Source: Glomus cerebriforme (Eukaryota > Glomeromycota > Glomeromycetes > Glomerales > Glomeraceae). From it: DNA of 64,000 nt. Shown piece after piece: positions 1 through 13,814 of this stretch. The first letter of the stretch is position 1; the number at the start of each line of letters is the position of its first letter. The stretch spans positions 118,434 through 182,433 of the forward strand of contig QKYT01000138.1 of assembly GCA_003550305.1 (NCBI GenBank), given 5' to 3'. Made by a program: the position numbers and the translations under genes. The notes under the pieces are model-generated. The model was not told the origin of the DNA. It made no database searches and saw only the letters and a program-made list of their open reading frames with translations.

Positions 1-262
1 TATAATGTAGCTAAACATTCAACTTGACAATTTTCACAAATTCTTTTTGTTCCTTCATTAAAAAGAATTTTATAATAGTCAAAATTTTTATTTAACCGTT
101 TTATTGCATATGATTTTCATCTTTTGTAAGGGATTTGTCAGCAAGAACTGTTTGTTGTAAAAATTAATTTTGTTTTTCTAAATTGTTTTGAATATTATAA
201 TCTATTAATGCATATGCTCTATTAATTGCAACAGAAACTAATTCTTCTCGAATAGTAGTCAT
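1..262 (-). pseudogene. Degenerate N-terminus of a Rhizophagus-type protein kinase
   Basis: Read on the minus strand from an ATG at 262, the frame resembles the N-terminal leader common to the expanded kinase family of this fungus (ELV..AINRAYALIDYNI, then QTVLADKSLTKDE). It is interrupted by an in-frame TAA after about 32 codons, further stops follow, and a shift in frame is needed to reach the conserved NEGTKR-like segment. The last 45 bases are nearly identical, in inverse orientation, to 2352-2398 of the neighbouring kinase pseudogene, so the two are diverged copies placed head to head. The copy runs off the left edge of the window, so any kinase domain is not visible. Pseudogene status is seen directly; family assignment comes from recognition. 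Confidence 0.7.
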
Positions 263-2214
263 GATGGAATTTTTTTTTCAACTTGAAAAATAAAAAAAAA
301 TATGAGGGAACGGAGTTTTTTTATTATTACGGAAGTTGTACAAACAAATATGTCGTGTAACTATATTAATTGTACGAAATTTTACAAATTTTTTCAAGAA
401 ATCTTGTTTTTAGATTAAATTAATTATTACAGTCGTAGTCTGTAAGAATAAATTAATCTTTTGGATCACTCGACAAAAAATGAGAAGCATTATTTATTAT
501 TTAATAACTGCAATGAGATTTGATAGTGTTTAAGTAAATGAATAAACGAAAATAATTATTAAAGATGAAATCAACAAGAATTATTAACCTGTTTTGTTAC
601 AAAAATATCAATTTAATTAAAGTATATTTAAGTATGAATTAATATTTAATTATGAAGATAAAGAAATTTAAGAAAAAATACACAAAATAGCCGGAAAATG
701 TTGTTTTCATCTTATGTAATAACGTTCATTCTGAAAAAAAATAGATTTCAAATGGAATTAAGAATCTAATGTCATTTTTTAATATTCCTTTATGAGGCGA
801 AACCATTACGTAAGTTTATTTAAAAAGGTTTATTATTGACAATGAACTTTTATTTTTGAAATCATTAATTAACTAGTCAACTTAAGAAATCACCGATCCG
901 ACAATAATTATACCTTACAAATTAACTAACTTTATTAAAGGTGTAGGCATTTGAACTTTTATAGTTGCAACTTCAGACAGTAATCAAAATGACTTTTTCA
1001 ATATGGATTTTTAAACTTTACACAACCTTTTGACATTACTTTAATGTGAACTTTGCTTCCAAATTTTTAAAATTTATCTAATACCAAAAGGACGCACAGG
1101 ATTGAAGTAGCAAAATTGTCATTATCTTTAATTATTTATATATAAACAAATGAAGCAAATAATTCATTTACAGTATATTTTAATAAAAATTTTTCATATT
1201 TATAATTTTGTTAATTTTTAGTTACGTCATACGTCAAAACTGTATGGAATCACGTCAATTACGTGCCATCTAAACTTTATGATTCCCATACATAAAGAGC
1301 GAATTTAAAATATTTTTAATAGAAATAAAAACAATAAAAATATAATTTGATAATGTCTATTACAATTATACTAATTTCAAAATTTCAAATATCTTTTACT
1401 TTAAACCTTTGACAAATAAAAAAAAAAATATTTGTACTAACAATTAAACATCACATTAACTTAAAATCCACTTTTTTTTTACTTTTTTTCTTTCATAACA
1501 AAATCCACTATCACTAGTTCCATGATAGGTAATTTACTTGTTACTTCAATATTTTGTGGTATTCCCAGTGATGTTATTGGTGGCATTACAGTATATCATA
1601 ATTTAAAAAGAAATATTTTAAATTTTTCTTTCTTCTTTCATGATCTTCAACGCCATCTCTAATAAAGGTTTTTCTGTCACTATAATGTAAAAATTTTGTA
1701 TTTGATTTTCTACGCGAATATAATTAATAACAAATCGTTATAAAATGAATTTGCCAAATTATATCTTATTTATTAACGAATTTACCCATTTAATAAAGAA
1801 TCAAAATACACTATTAATAAGTTAAATATATCATAAACGGTTATTCTAATATTTTTTGATCTGGTAACAAACCAACAATATATAGACTATAAACGATGAT
1901 TAAATTGATTGTGAAGTTCCTATATGCAACCGCACTTCATGATTGACGATGACTTTGCGCGTAGGCAACAATCGACATCTTTTATCATGATCAAGCGATC
2001 ATATTATGAACATATGCATGTTTCGCATGTTTCTCATGTTTTCGCATAATCATCCATTGTTCCGGAGTTAAAAGTCCGTAAACAAGACTTTATTTTGAAA
2101 AAAAACCTTAATTTCATTAAACACATATTAATTTTTTTTCTTTTTTATATACAGTATATATAAAATAATAAATTATTTCAAAAAAAAAACAAAAACAAAA
2201 ACAAAAAATTCATT
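263..2214. other. AT-rich spacer between two inverted kinase pseudogenes
   Basis: I see no supported gene here. The stretch is AT-rich with many short homopolymer runs and stops in all frames. It may once have held the divergent promoters of the two flanking kinase copies. Confidence 0.6.
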
Positions 2215-4447
2215 ATGTCTGCTATTAGTATAGAAAAACGATACGAATCTAGAAAACAAACTGTTCTTGCCGATGAATCTCTTGCGAAAGAAGAAAAATC
2301 AGCAGCGATAAAATTATTAAGTAAAGATTATGATGATTATAAAATCTCTATAATGAAGGAACAAAAAGAATTCGCGAAAATTGTAAAGATGAATGTTTAG
2401 TTACGTTATACTGTGAACATTGTGTTCGAAATTACTTAAGTCAAAATTTTCAAATTGGACATCTGGGGATAACGATAACGATGATTTAATACAAAAATGT
2501 CAAATTGAAACACTTAGTCCAGATAGGATAGTAGAATGGATCCCATATATAATTTACAAAATATTAAATACTTAACTAAATGTGGATGCTCTAAAATTTA
2601 TACGGCAAATTGGATTATCTGTTATGACGAATGGGATTCTAAAGAAAAACAATTAAAAAGATTTGGAAGGCAACCCGTTGTGTTAAAGAAGTTAGAAAAT
2701 GTTAAAAGTGCTAATAAGAGTTGGTTTGAAGAGGTATTTATTTATTTATTTTGAAAAAATGTTTGAAAAAATTATTGAATTTTTTATTTATTTTTATAGG
2801 GTCCATAAGTAATAAATATGGACAAATAGTATCATATTTTGGTTTAACTAAAGATCCATCAGATGAGAATTATATGCTTGTAATGAATTATATGGATATG
2901 GATTTAAGAAAATATTTACAACAAAATCATAATAAACTTACATGGAAAGAAAGAATTCAAATTACTAATGATATTGTTGTTGCATTTTCAAGAATTCATC
3001 AAGAGAATGTAATTCATTGATATTTGCATTCTGGAAATATAAAACCGATCATATGTTTGACATTGGTGATCTTGGGTTTTGTGGTCCCCCCCATAAACAA
3101 TTAAACAGTATATACGGAAACTCCCTTATTTAGCGCCTGAATTATTGTCGAAAAAGAAACCATAAAAGCATCTGATATTTATAGTATTGGCATACTCATG
3201 TGGGAAATCTCATCTAGACATCCACCTTTTCTCAAATTTGAAAATGATTATGACCTTGCAATGAAGACAATTAACGGAATGAGACCAAAAATAGTACCGG
3301 GGACTCCTTCAGATTATAAATTAATGGAACAATGTTGGGATGCTAATCCGACAAAAAGACCTGATGTTAATACTCTTTGAAAAAACATTATTAAATTATA
3401 TTATTACAGTGAAAATGAAGAACAGATGATAAGCAATACAAATGCAAATGTCCAATCGAAAACAAATTTTAGTATAAGTACTAGTTCAATTAATTCTTTC
3501 TTTAAAAGTTTTAGTAGCAAAATTTTTAATTTTAAAGATTTACCACGGCCAAAAAACGCAACCAAAGGTAAATATTGATTATTATTATCATAAATCTTAA
3601 CCTTATTATAATAGTTATTTAAGTTATAGAAATATTAAAATTAATATATATTTTTTTATATTCAAAAGCAAATCAAAGTATACTACTTGATTTAAATATT
3701 CTAGATGTTTCAGCAGATAGTAAGTGATACATGAATTATATGAATTATATGAATTATAGTAATAACTTTTTTTTTTATATACAGTATAATTGAAAGATAT
3801 TATATCTGAACATCAAAGATGATCCTATAGTAAGTAAGATTTTAACGATCAATATATAAGGTATTTGAAGTATAACTTTAATATATATTTAATTTCATAG
3901 ATGAAAATAACAAAGGAGACGGAAAATTAAAAGAACTTATTTTAATGGTAATAAAAATATTCTCTATGAAAATTAGTTTCAATAATATGATAAAAATTTT
4001 TTATTACTTTAAAATAGATGAAGATTTTCTGCTAAGAAAATAAAGTTGAATGACAATGATTTTATAATTTTTTATTTTGTCTTTTAATATAATAATTTTT
4101 ACTTTAGAAATACACGTACAATACAATGAAGTTAAATCAATATACATATACTACAAGTAACGTTAACAAATATATTATGTTTATTTATTCATTTTTTTAT
4201 CATCTCTCTAAAACATAATAATTGTTTTAAACATTATAGACGAAGATGAAATAAATAATAATTCAAATCTTCATTCAAAAGAACAAGACAATTTAGAAAT
4301 TCCTGATGGTAAGATTCTAAAATAAATATTGATCCTATAATCCTGTTAATTTTGAATGATACTAATTTTTATCGTAAATCGTAATAACTATTTTTTTTTT
4401 TTCCAGATAAAATGGATATTAAATTAAAAAGACGGTTATTTATTTAA
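2215..4447 (+). pseudogene. Degenerate tyrosine-kinase-like (TKL) protein kinase
   Basis: The order of segments is that of an intact kinase of the Rhizophagus family: leader (QTVLADESLAKEEK), a cysteine-rich patch (LYCEHC), the glycine-loop region (NIKYLTKCGCSKIYTANW), an intron ending at about 2800, the alpha-C to hinge region (YMLVMNYMDMDLRKYLQQ), the catalytic loop, and the C-lobe (GILMWEISSRHPPF, CWDANPTKRPDV). It needs at least three frame changes in the first 350 bases. The HRD catalytic arginine codon is TGA and the following Asp is replaced by Tyr; the DFG-equivalent stretch is out of frame. Short acidic tail exons with splice-like borders can be followed to about 4447. It cannot encode an active kinase. 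Closely related intact members should be abundant elsewhere in the genome. Confidence 0.85.
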
Positions 4448-4909
4448 ACAAAGTAACAATATATTTTGTTTAACTTGACTATTGTAAAATTTAAATACAG
4501 TATTTATATTATAAACTTTGTGACCACAGTAAAATTTCGACTGTAGTCTTAGCTTTATTAGCCAATTAGATTACAATATCGTTATTTTTAATCCCGGCTA
4601 AATTTCGTCATACTGTATTACACAAAATCATTTTTAAGGGTTATTTATTTTTATCATTTTAAATTCATGCCACAATAAGGGTATACAAATTTAAATACAC
4701 GTATAGAAATGAAAAAAAAAATTTACAAAAAAAAAACCTATATATATATATATATTCAAATATGTATAAATAGAAAATTTTATTTAATAAAATAATAAAT
4801 GGTAAACTAAATATTTAAAAATAATTTTTTAAAACAAATATAATATACAAATATTTTTATAATAAAAAGTTTTTTAAAAAAAAGAAAAAATATCTATTCA
4901 TCATTTATG

Positions 4910-6126
4910 TTAAACTTGAGTAATAGAAACTTCATTATTTTCATTATTGTCTACGTCATTAGAGTCTTTCTTCCTTTCCTTCTTTGAACAAACAACCCAA
5001 GCTTCACCATCTAACTTATTAGCACTATTTCTCACATTTTCACTGCCATCTCTTCCATTTCCGCCACAATTATAGAATATAACATTCTTTCTTTTCTCAA
5101 TATCCAAATAAGTAATTAAATAAGAAATTAAAATATACAAGGAAAATTTATAAGCTAATCCAACAATATTACCATTATCAGTATCCATTAATATAATTTT
5201 TTCTGGCTTCTCATCTAAAGATATAGCAAGCCATATTGACATAAATGTTAATATTGATAAAGTTAATGACAAATAAATTGTAGATAAATTTAATGGACGT
5301 CTTGCTGCTACTATCGTTGTGTTTGTCGTCGTTGAATTGTTATTATCGTTATTGGTTGTTTTATTTGTTGTTTGAACATCAGAAGCTACGTAACGTTTTC
5401 GATTCTTTGCTAAATATGAAAGACGGACTACCACGTAAAATATTATCAAAAATCCTAAAATAATTGTTGTCCATGATCTATAATTATTTAGAGAAAATAT
5501 CAATTCACAACTACTTTCATTAGTAAAGTCTTGCAAGAGAACTGATGATGGTCTAGCGAATATCATTTCCGGAATCTACACAAGTTAAAAGTCACGTGTT
5601 AATTACATATTTGACGCAGTAAATGACGTAAATACATTGTGAACTTACTATAAATGAAGTTTGTACTAAGAGAAGTACAATACCAATCCAAAGGTCTTTT
5701 TTATTAAAAGACATTCGATAAAGGTTCCATAACAAGAAAGCGAGTAAAGATATATGAAATAAATGGTAACCAATTAAGTACAAGTATCCTAATGCTTTAC
5801 AAGTTGTAGAAGTTACATCCGATGGAGTCATGAAATATCCGAGAGAAAGTATGAATCTCCAGAGACTTCCATAGTTACAAATAATTCGAAGCATGTCTGA
5901 TACTTTTCCATAGTTTCGCGTGAGATATTTTTTTGAGGAAAGAATAGTGTTGTGAAATGTTATCTGAAGAAGAAGGAATTAGGGAAAGGTATTATTTGTA
6001 AGAATTCGTAAAGGAAATTAAAAGAAGTGAAACTATAAAGTTTAAATAAACGTAAATTAAATGACCTACCATTGTCCCAATACCAAGTAAAAACACTATA
6101 AAATAATTCTGCGCGCTCTTCTCCAT
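4910..6126 (-). CDS. Putative seven-transmembrane protein, unknown function
   Basis: Three exons on the minus strand: 6126-6070, 5963-5649 and 5575-4910, giving 345 residues. The ATG at 6126 is followed by a first exon of exactly 19 codons with a GTAGGT donor; the other junctions are GTAAGT and TTCTTCAG/GTGTAG type and keep the frame. Seven hydrophobic segments are visible: residues about 8-22, one around the NYGSLWRFILSLGYF stretch, the LYLIGYHLFHISLLAFLLW stretch, the IGIVLLLVQTSFI stretch at the end of exon 2, then IILGFLIIFYVVV, LSLTLSILTFMSIWLAI and YILISYLITYL. An Asn/Thr-rich loop lies between helices 5 and 6, and the C-terminal tail of about 50 residues is charged. The topology is compatible with a receptor-like or lipid-interacting membrane protein, but I recognise no family signature and assign no function. 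Confidence 0.75.
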
Positions 6127-8324
6127 TTTCCCGAATAATTAATTAACTTGTTCGTAAAGAGAAATATAAAAGCAAAAAAAAAAAAAATATGATGAAATAT
6201 TGTAAAATCTCACGAGTGAACAGAAAAACAGGAAAACAACTACTTGAAACAAATTATTGTTCTTTTTATATTTATATAATGCAAAAAAAAATTTTTTAAC
6301 GGAATCATGCATACAATGAAATGGACTGAAAAAAAAGTCATTTACTCAATTTCTTTAATCTATCTATAAACCTGATTACGAAATATTTATTAAAGAAATC
6401 ATTTCATTCCAAAATCTGTTTATTGATTGTCAATCATGATGATGTAGATTTCTATATTTGATAGCATATTGTTATAAATCTGTACCTTTGCAGCGAAAAA
6501 ATAAAAATACTATAAATAATATTGATAAATCGATACTAAATAAGGAAAGAACAAATTCTAATCCCGGCCAAAATAAAAAATTTCTTTTATCGCCAAGTCA
6601 AACAGGGTAAATGATTGCTAAAATTATTTACTTTGTGTAATTATTTACTTGAGCAGACATAAAGAAAATAATGCACCAAGATGATCAAACGAACGAGTTA
6701 TTATTCAGGTTGCTAACAATGAAATATTAATACATGATGCAACTAAGATTTAATATTCTTATAAATAATATAATATTTAATTATAGTTCGGAGTTATAAA
6801 AAGCCGCTGTTACTATTCGCTTATTAAGAACATTAAGAACATAATTATTGTATTATTTTTGTTATTTATATTAACCACTCGGTCAAACGTACGATTACGC
6901 ATCTCATTTTTCCATTCTTGACGATTACAATGATTTTTTAGGAATTGCTTACAGCATTTCCAGTCTGTAACTTCTTTCGCGGATTATATGAAAAGCCGAA
7001 CATCTATGATAAATTCTATGTATGGAATTAATATAATAATTCCATGTTTGTTCTTTCTATAATAGATCACATGAACTGAATACTGTATTATTTGGGTGTA
7101 CAGGCATTCCAATTTAGAACAATGGCATTTCATTATGAAACTTCTCATTTTGTGAATATAAAAAAAAAAAGAATAAACTGAATTCTTCGCGATAAAATTC
7201 AAAGAATTTCTCCTTATTTCACGTTTCATAATTTTGACACAACTCACACAAGTGTAATTATGCGAGATTGAATAGATCTTATTATGGCTGGCGTTTATGA
7301 AACTTGTCGTAATATGCATTCGCATGCTTCACTATTATTAAAGAGTTATCATGTGTAATGCTTGTAAATGCTCCATGCAGAATTCCTTTCTAAATTCCGA
7401 AAAAAATTTTCGGATTATAATTTGTAATTTTTGTATTCTTATTCATTTTTTCCTCACTTGTTTCATAGTTTCCATATGAGAAATCTATTTTTTTTGGTTT
7501 ATCCATAATTAAAAATTCATGTGTAATTCAGCTTTTTATAATTCAAAATCTAAACTCTTTAGTTATGTGTAATGAGAAATTTTTCTAATTTTTCTCTAAT
7601 TTAGATATTAATTGCAAGGCAGAGATTTTTTTATGGCTTTTTATATAATCGGTGTCAATATTAAAAGTATTATTTTTATTACAATTATTTTAAGAAAAAA
7701 ACTTTGCTTGTCTAACACAACTTTTGTTATAATTATAAAATAAAATTTTTTTCACAACTTAAATATCAAAATTTGAGAAAGAGAAAGTCATATGCAAGTA
7801 ATAAACTTATGTATTTATTATTTTTTTTAAAAAAAAAAAAATAAATAATCTATTTTTCGATTCGGTAATCGAATAAATTCCACAAATATTGAAATATTGG
7901 TGTTTGTAGCCGGTAATAACTTTTAACACTATTCTAAATTTCTAATATATTAAACCCATCGCTCTTTAAACTCTTTAAACCAATATAATCGTAACTTTAC
8001 TGAATTTACTCCTTTTTAATGATATAGAGGACTCAATGCACTTTTTATGTTAAAGAAGGAACGGATTGATGGTTCTGCAAATTGCAATGAAGATATTTCA
8101 ATGGGCTGCTGACACCTAGAAAGAAATAATGGTCCCATTCGAGTTTATCGATTTCATTCTAAGTTCAAATTAATGACCTTAGTATCACGTGCTATTGCAA
8201 TTACCTCGACCTTTCTGTTAAGCCTCATTTTACAAGTCACACCGGTACGGTACGTATATAGTAAGATTTTCATTTTTTTGACCGCATTTACGGAATTGTG
8301 CGAGTTTGTGTCATAATTGCATCA
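6127..8324. other. Long AT-rich intergenic region
   Basis: About 2.2 kb without a supported gene. Open frames here (the longest about 113 codons on the minus strand near 7.0-7.3 kb) have no recognisable domain and an amino-acid mix typical of random AT-rich DNA. The right end carries the eRF1 promoter. Confidence 0.6.
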
Positions 8325-8377
8325 TGATTGGCCGTAGTTTGTGACGCGCAGTCAAACTGTCAAACATTCTATAAATA
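8325..8377 (+). promoter_or_regulatory. CCAAT and TATA elements upstream of eRF1
   Basis: TGATTGGC (8325-8332, an inverted CCAAT box) lies about 40 bases upstream of CTATAAATA (8369-8377), which is about 155 bases before the eRF1 ATG. The same pairing recurs before NIPSNAP and SMN in this window. Motif match only. Confidence 0.45.
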
Positions 8378-8504
8378 TCTAAATATCTTAGATTTAACTT
8401 TTAAATCAAATCTTTTTTTTTTCGTTTTAGCCAGAGATCTTATTTGGAAAGCTCTCATCCAGTATAACAAGAAAACTTTTTTTCTTGCTTCTGAGAATTT
8501 TTAG

Positions 8505-10476
<1,972 letters not shown>

Positions 10477-10479
<3 letters not shown>

Positions 10480-10677
10480 CAATATACTATTGATCATCCA
10501 AAAAGAGGCGTAGAGGGGACTGTGGCCGGCTGCGTTCCGGCCGGGGGTGTGATACGTGAAGATGTCTTCGTTTGCAAATAAGGTACAGTACAATTTTTAT
10601 AAATTTATTATAACAATCAGTAATGAACGATATTTATTAATAAAGTATAATTTAAATATTATTATTATTATGTTTAG
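10477..10677 (+). promoter_or_regulatory. Candidate eRF1 stop-codon readthrough and 3'-UTR intron module
   Basis: The eRF1 stop TGA (10477-10479) is followed by CAA, and the same frame stays open for 33 codons to a TAA at 10579-10581. One base later is a candidate donor (GGTACAG, GT at 10583) and at 10676-10677 a candidate acceptor (TATGTTTAG), which would make a 95-nt 3'-UTR intron of the size usual here. Bases 10513-10551 are 30/39 G or C, in a genome that is otherwise mostly A/T. They contain the stem GGCCGG (10524-10529) / CCGGCC (10537-10542) with a 7-base loop. The two other forward frames are closed early. If the intron is real, the TGA lies about 100 nt upstream of the junction and the TAA directly at it. 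Function is inference. Confidence 0.45.
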
Positions 10678-13632
10678 ATAATTGGGACCGTATTAAGTAA
10701 ATCCAAACTATTTTGTCAATGAAAAAGATTTATTATGAAAAAAAAGTAACCCCAAAAAAAATCGGTTTTGTTAAATTATAACTTGGATTCGGCCACCAGC
10801 TAAAATGCAATTTGTTAAATAATTAGTACTTGCTCCTTGAATATAATGTGAAGTTGAAGTCTTTGTTAACCCCTCATGTATTTTGTTGCTTGGGAAAGGC
10901 TTTGAATGATTGTTTTATGATTAAATTCTCTATAATCATGAATCAGCATATATAAATATGGCCAATTTAAATGCCCAAATGACTCTTTTTTGAGATCAGC
11001 AAAAATCACATTGTCTCTTTTGGAATTGATCATTTCTTTACTTTCTCTATATATAATGTACGACACAGTTATTATTTTTTTTTTTTCCATTCCATTCATT
11101 TTATCATCCTTTAAAAAATTTTTATTTTTCTATATCGTTTTTTTTTTATTATGAATTTTAATAAAATTGTTATTTTTTGGGGGGAGACTAACTCTAATGA
11201 TTTGTACTTTTCAAATGAAATTTTATTTAAATTACACGTTAAATTCAGATAACGCCAGGCATTACTATATTAGGATAAATGCCAAGCAAAATTATGGGAT
11301 TAAGTAATATTACATATAGTTCTGCAAAATTTTTTTACGCCACTTTTTTAACATCCAATAAAAAAACCCTGATTATTGCTCGAAATTTAAAATAGTTTTT
11401 GTATACTGTAAAAACAAAAAAGGATTTATTAAATAAGATTTTCGGGAAAACACTTCCAAAAAAACAAGATAAGCTTGCACTTACAATATCATTATAATAA
11501 TAAATATACACTTGCAAATTTTAATAGAAAAGTATAAACCATATATATACCTTGCAATAGTCATTAAATATTAAAAATAAGACTGAGGAGGTATTTTATC
11601 TCATTGATTTACGCGAAATTAAAAAAAAAAATCAGAAATCATACATAATAATTAATAAAATGAAATTACACTCCGTAGATGAACAAAATATGCGAAGTTC
11701 ACATGCTTTACTTGTATGTTAAACGTTGTACAGAATTGTAAAAAAAAAACTGTATGTCTGTATCCCGAGACATTATTAATTAATATATAGCTTTAATGAA
11801 AATAAGACGCGAAATGAGCATTTATTTAACTTTTTCGGGAAGTGAAATAAATATATTATAATAATAAAATCAAGAATTTCATTGTAAGATAATTTTAAAA
11901 AGATAAAAAAAAAGCGAAGATAATACATTTACAAATTAAATTACTTAACTATTGTTCCTTGTTCAGTAAATTAGGAAAAAAAATTAAAAATCATCTCTTT
12001 GAATAAATCTTAAATTTAATTCGTAAAGTTTTGACCGTATCTTTTTTTTTTTATTTATTTTGAATGATAATTATTAAAGAGGATCATAAGATCATTTCAT
12101 ACTGTACAAATTATTATATAATTGTTTTTTTTCATTCATCTATTATCATGAGTGGTTCTCTTTTTTTTATTTTATTTTTTTTTTTTTACTTCAATATCAC
12201 GAGTCACGAGATCTGATTTAGAGATTAAAACTTTAATAACTATCTACTATCTACTATTATAATTATTGGTACGTTACAATAAACAATCTTAAAAACAATA
12301 TCCAAGAATTATTTATCAATAAACAAAATAATTTGTGACACCGTTTATATATAAATTTTATGATCGGAATAGCCGTTTTTCTATAAACTTTAAAAATTCA
12401 TGCAGTTACATTATTGTTTCTCAAATTTTTTTTTTTTTTTTTTATTTTTTTAAAAAAAAAGAGATAATTGGGACCATTTAAACTTTATCCTGAATCGGTT
12501 TTAAAATTTATAAACCTCTATTTTTTGTTTTTAGGAAATAACAAGGACCAGGGATTACAAATTATTAAAAGAAATCGGATTATTGTTTTATTATTAAATG
12601 AATGAAATCTTTTTTAGGAAAAATAATTAATTAATATTGTTCAAATAACAATGGACATTTCGGGTTTAATTGCATATTAACAGTGATTTTTTTTTATATG
12701 ATAAAAAGTTTCGTCTTTAGTTTTTATTTTATCCAAAGTTATTTATTTCTTTTGATGCCTTGCCACGTCAAAAGCCACATTGAAAAACCTGATAAAAAAA
12801 AACATTTCCCCCTTTTTCTTTAGATAAAAAGACGAATGAAATCAATGACTTTCCATTATGAAACCAGACATTCAAAATTAAAATATAATAAATTGAGTGC
12901 AGTAATGTTTTTTTGGGACACAACGAATAATAATATTGTTTAACAAACATTCAACCTTTTGAAACGTGCCTAATTCCTGGTTAATAAATTTTTCCAATCA
13001 AATCACTAACTACTTTAAAAGGTTAATGATTTTTTAATAAAAGAATTCTAATGTAAATCTTTTGGTAAATCAAAAATATCAATGATTCTTTTTTTATAAT
13101 TAATAAATTAGTTTATCAAGTTTATCGAGAAAATCAGCTCATTCTTTCATCTTTTTTTTTCATTAAATAATAACTTGCATTTGATTTTTTGATTCTATAC
13201 TCCATTTTTATATAACTTTTTATATGATGACATATTTGACATATTTAATATTTTACATATCTGATATCATAGATAAGTACATAATATTTATATATTAGTT
13301 ACATATTGTAACGTGCTTTCTCGTATTACCATTTAATTAATTAAGCATTGTAATATTGTATGCTCGGATATTTCTAAATACAGGCTAGTATATTCCAGTA
13401 TAGTCGGGTTTTTAAGGAAAAAAAAAGATGTAATTTGTACGTGTTTAAAATTTTTTCTTTTGTTACAAATATATAAATATACATGCTTTTAAAATCTCCC
13501 CATTTTTTTTTCTTCGTTATTTTTTTTTCTTTTCCTTTTTATTTTTTTATACCTCTTGTACAACAATAAAAAGTATCTTATTAAAAATTAATGTATTATA
13601 TAGTCTAAAAAAAGTTAGTCAAGATTTATTTC
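10678..13632. other. Long AT-rich intergenic region upstream of HMG-CoA reductase
   Basis: Nearly 3 kb without a supported gene. A minus-strand open frame near 10866-11099 encodes about 77 residues of fairly ordinary composition but has no recognisable domain or exon partners, so I do not call it. The rest is dominated by A/T runs, including a long T tract followed by A tract near 12.43-12.46 kb. Confidence 0.55.
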
Positions 13633-13645
13633 AAAAAAAAAAAAA

Positions 13646-13676
<31 letters not shown>
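13633..13676. repeat. A13-T18-A13 homopolymer palindrome
   Basis: Three abutting homopolymer blocks (A 13633-13645, T 13646-13663, A 13664-13676) form a self-complementary tract about 140 bases before the HMG-CoA reductase ATG. Poly(dA:dT) tracts generally exclude nucleosomes, so a role in keeping the promoter open is plausible but unproven. Confidence 0.8.
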
Positions 13677-13814
13677 GAAAAAATTCCTTCAAATAATAAC
13701 GCGTTCAATCATTTAAAACTTTTATCATAAATATTGGTCGTTATATTTATAATATTTATTTATTTATTTATTTATTTTTTATTTATCGTCCTCTCACTTT
13801 CTTTGTCGTTCAAA

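Noticed and set aside
6984..7325. Minus-strand open frame of 113 codons
   Set aside because: Composition is that of random AT-rich DNA; no domain, no exon partners, no promoter context.
10513..10551. HDV-like self-cleaving ribozyme at the GC-rich block
   Set aside because: The GGCCGGC start recalls HDV, but the 7-base loop leaves no room for the nested double-pseudoknot fold.
10866..11099. Minus-strand open frame of 77 codons with fairly normal composition
   Set aside because: No recognisable motif and no adjoining exons; could be a relic of something but cannot be supported.
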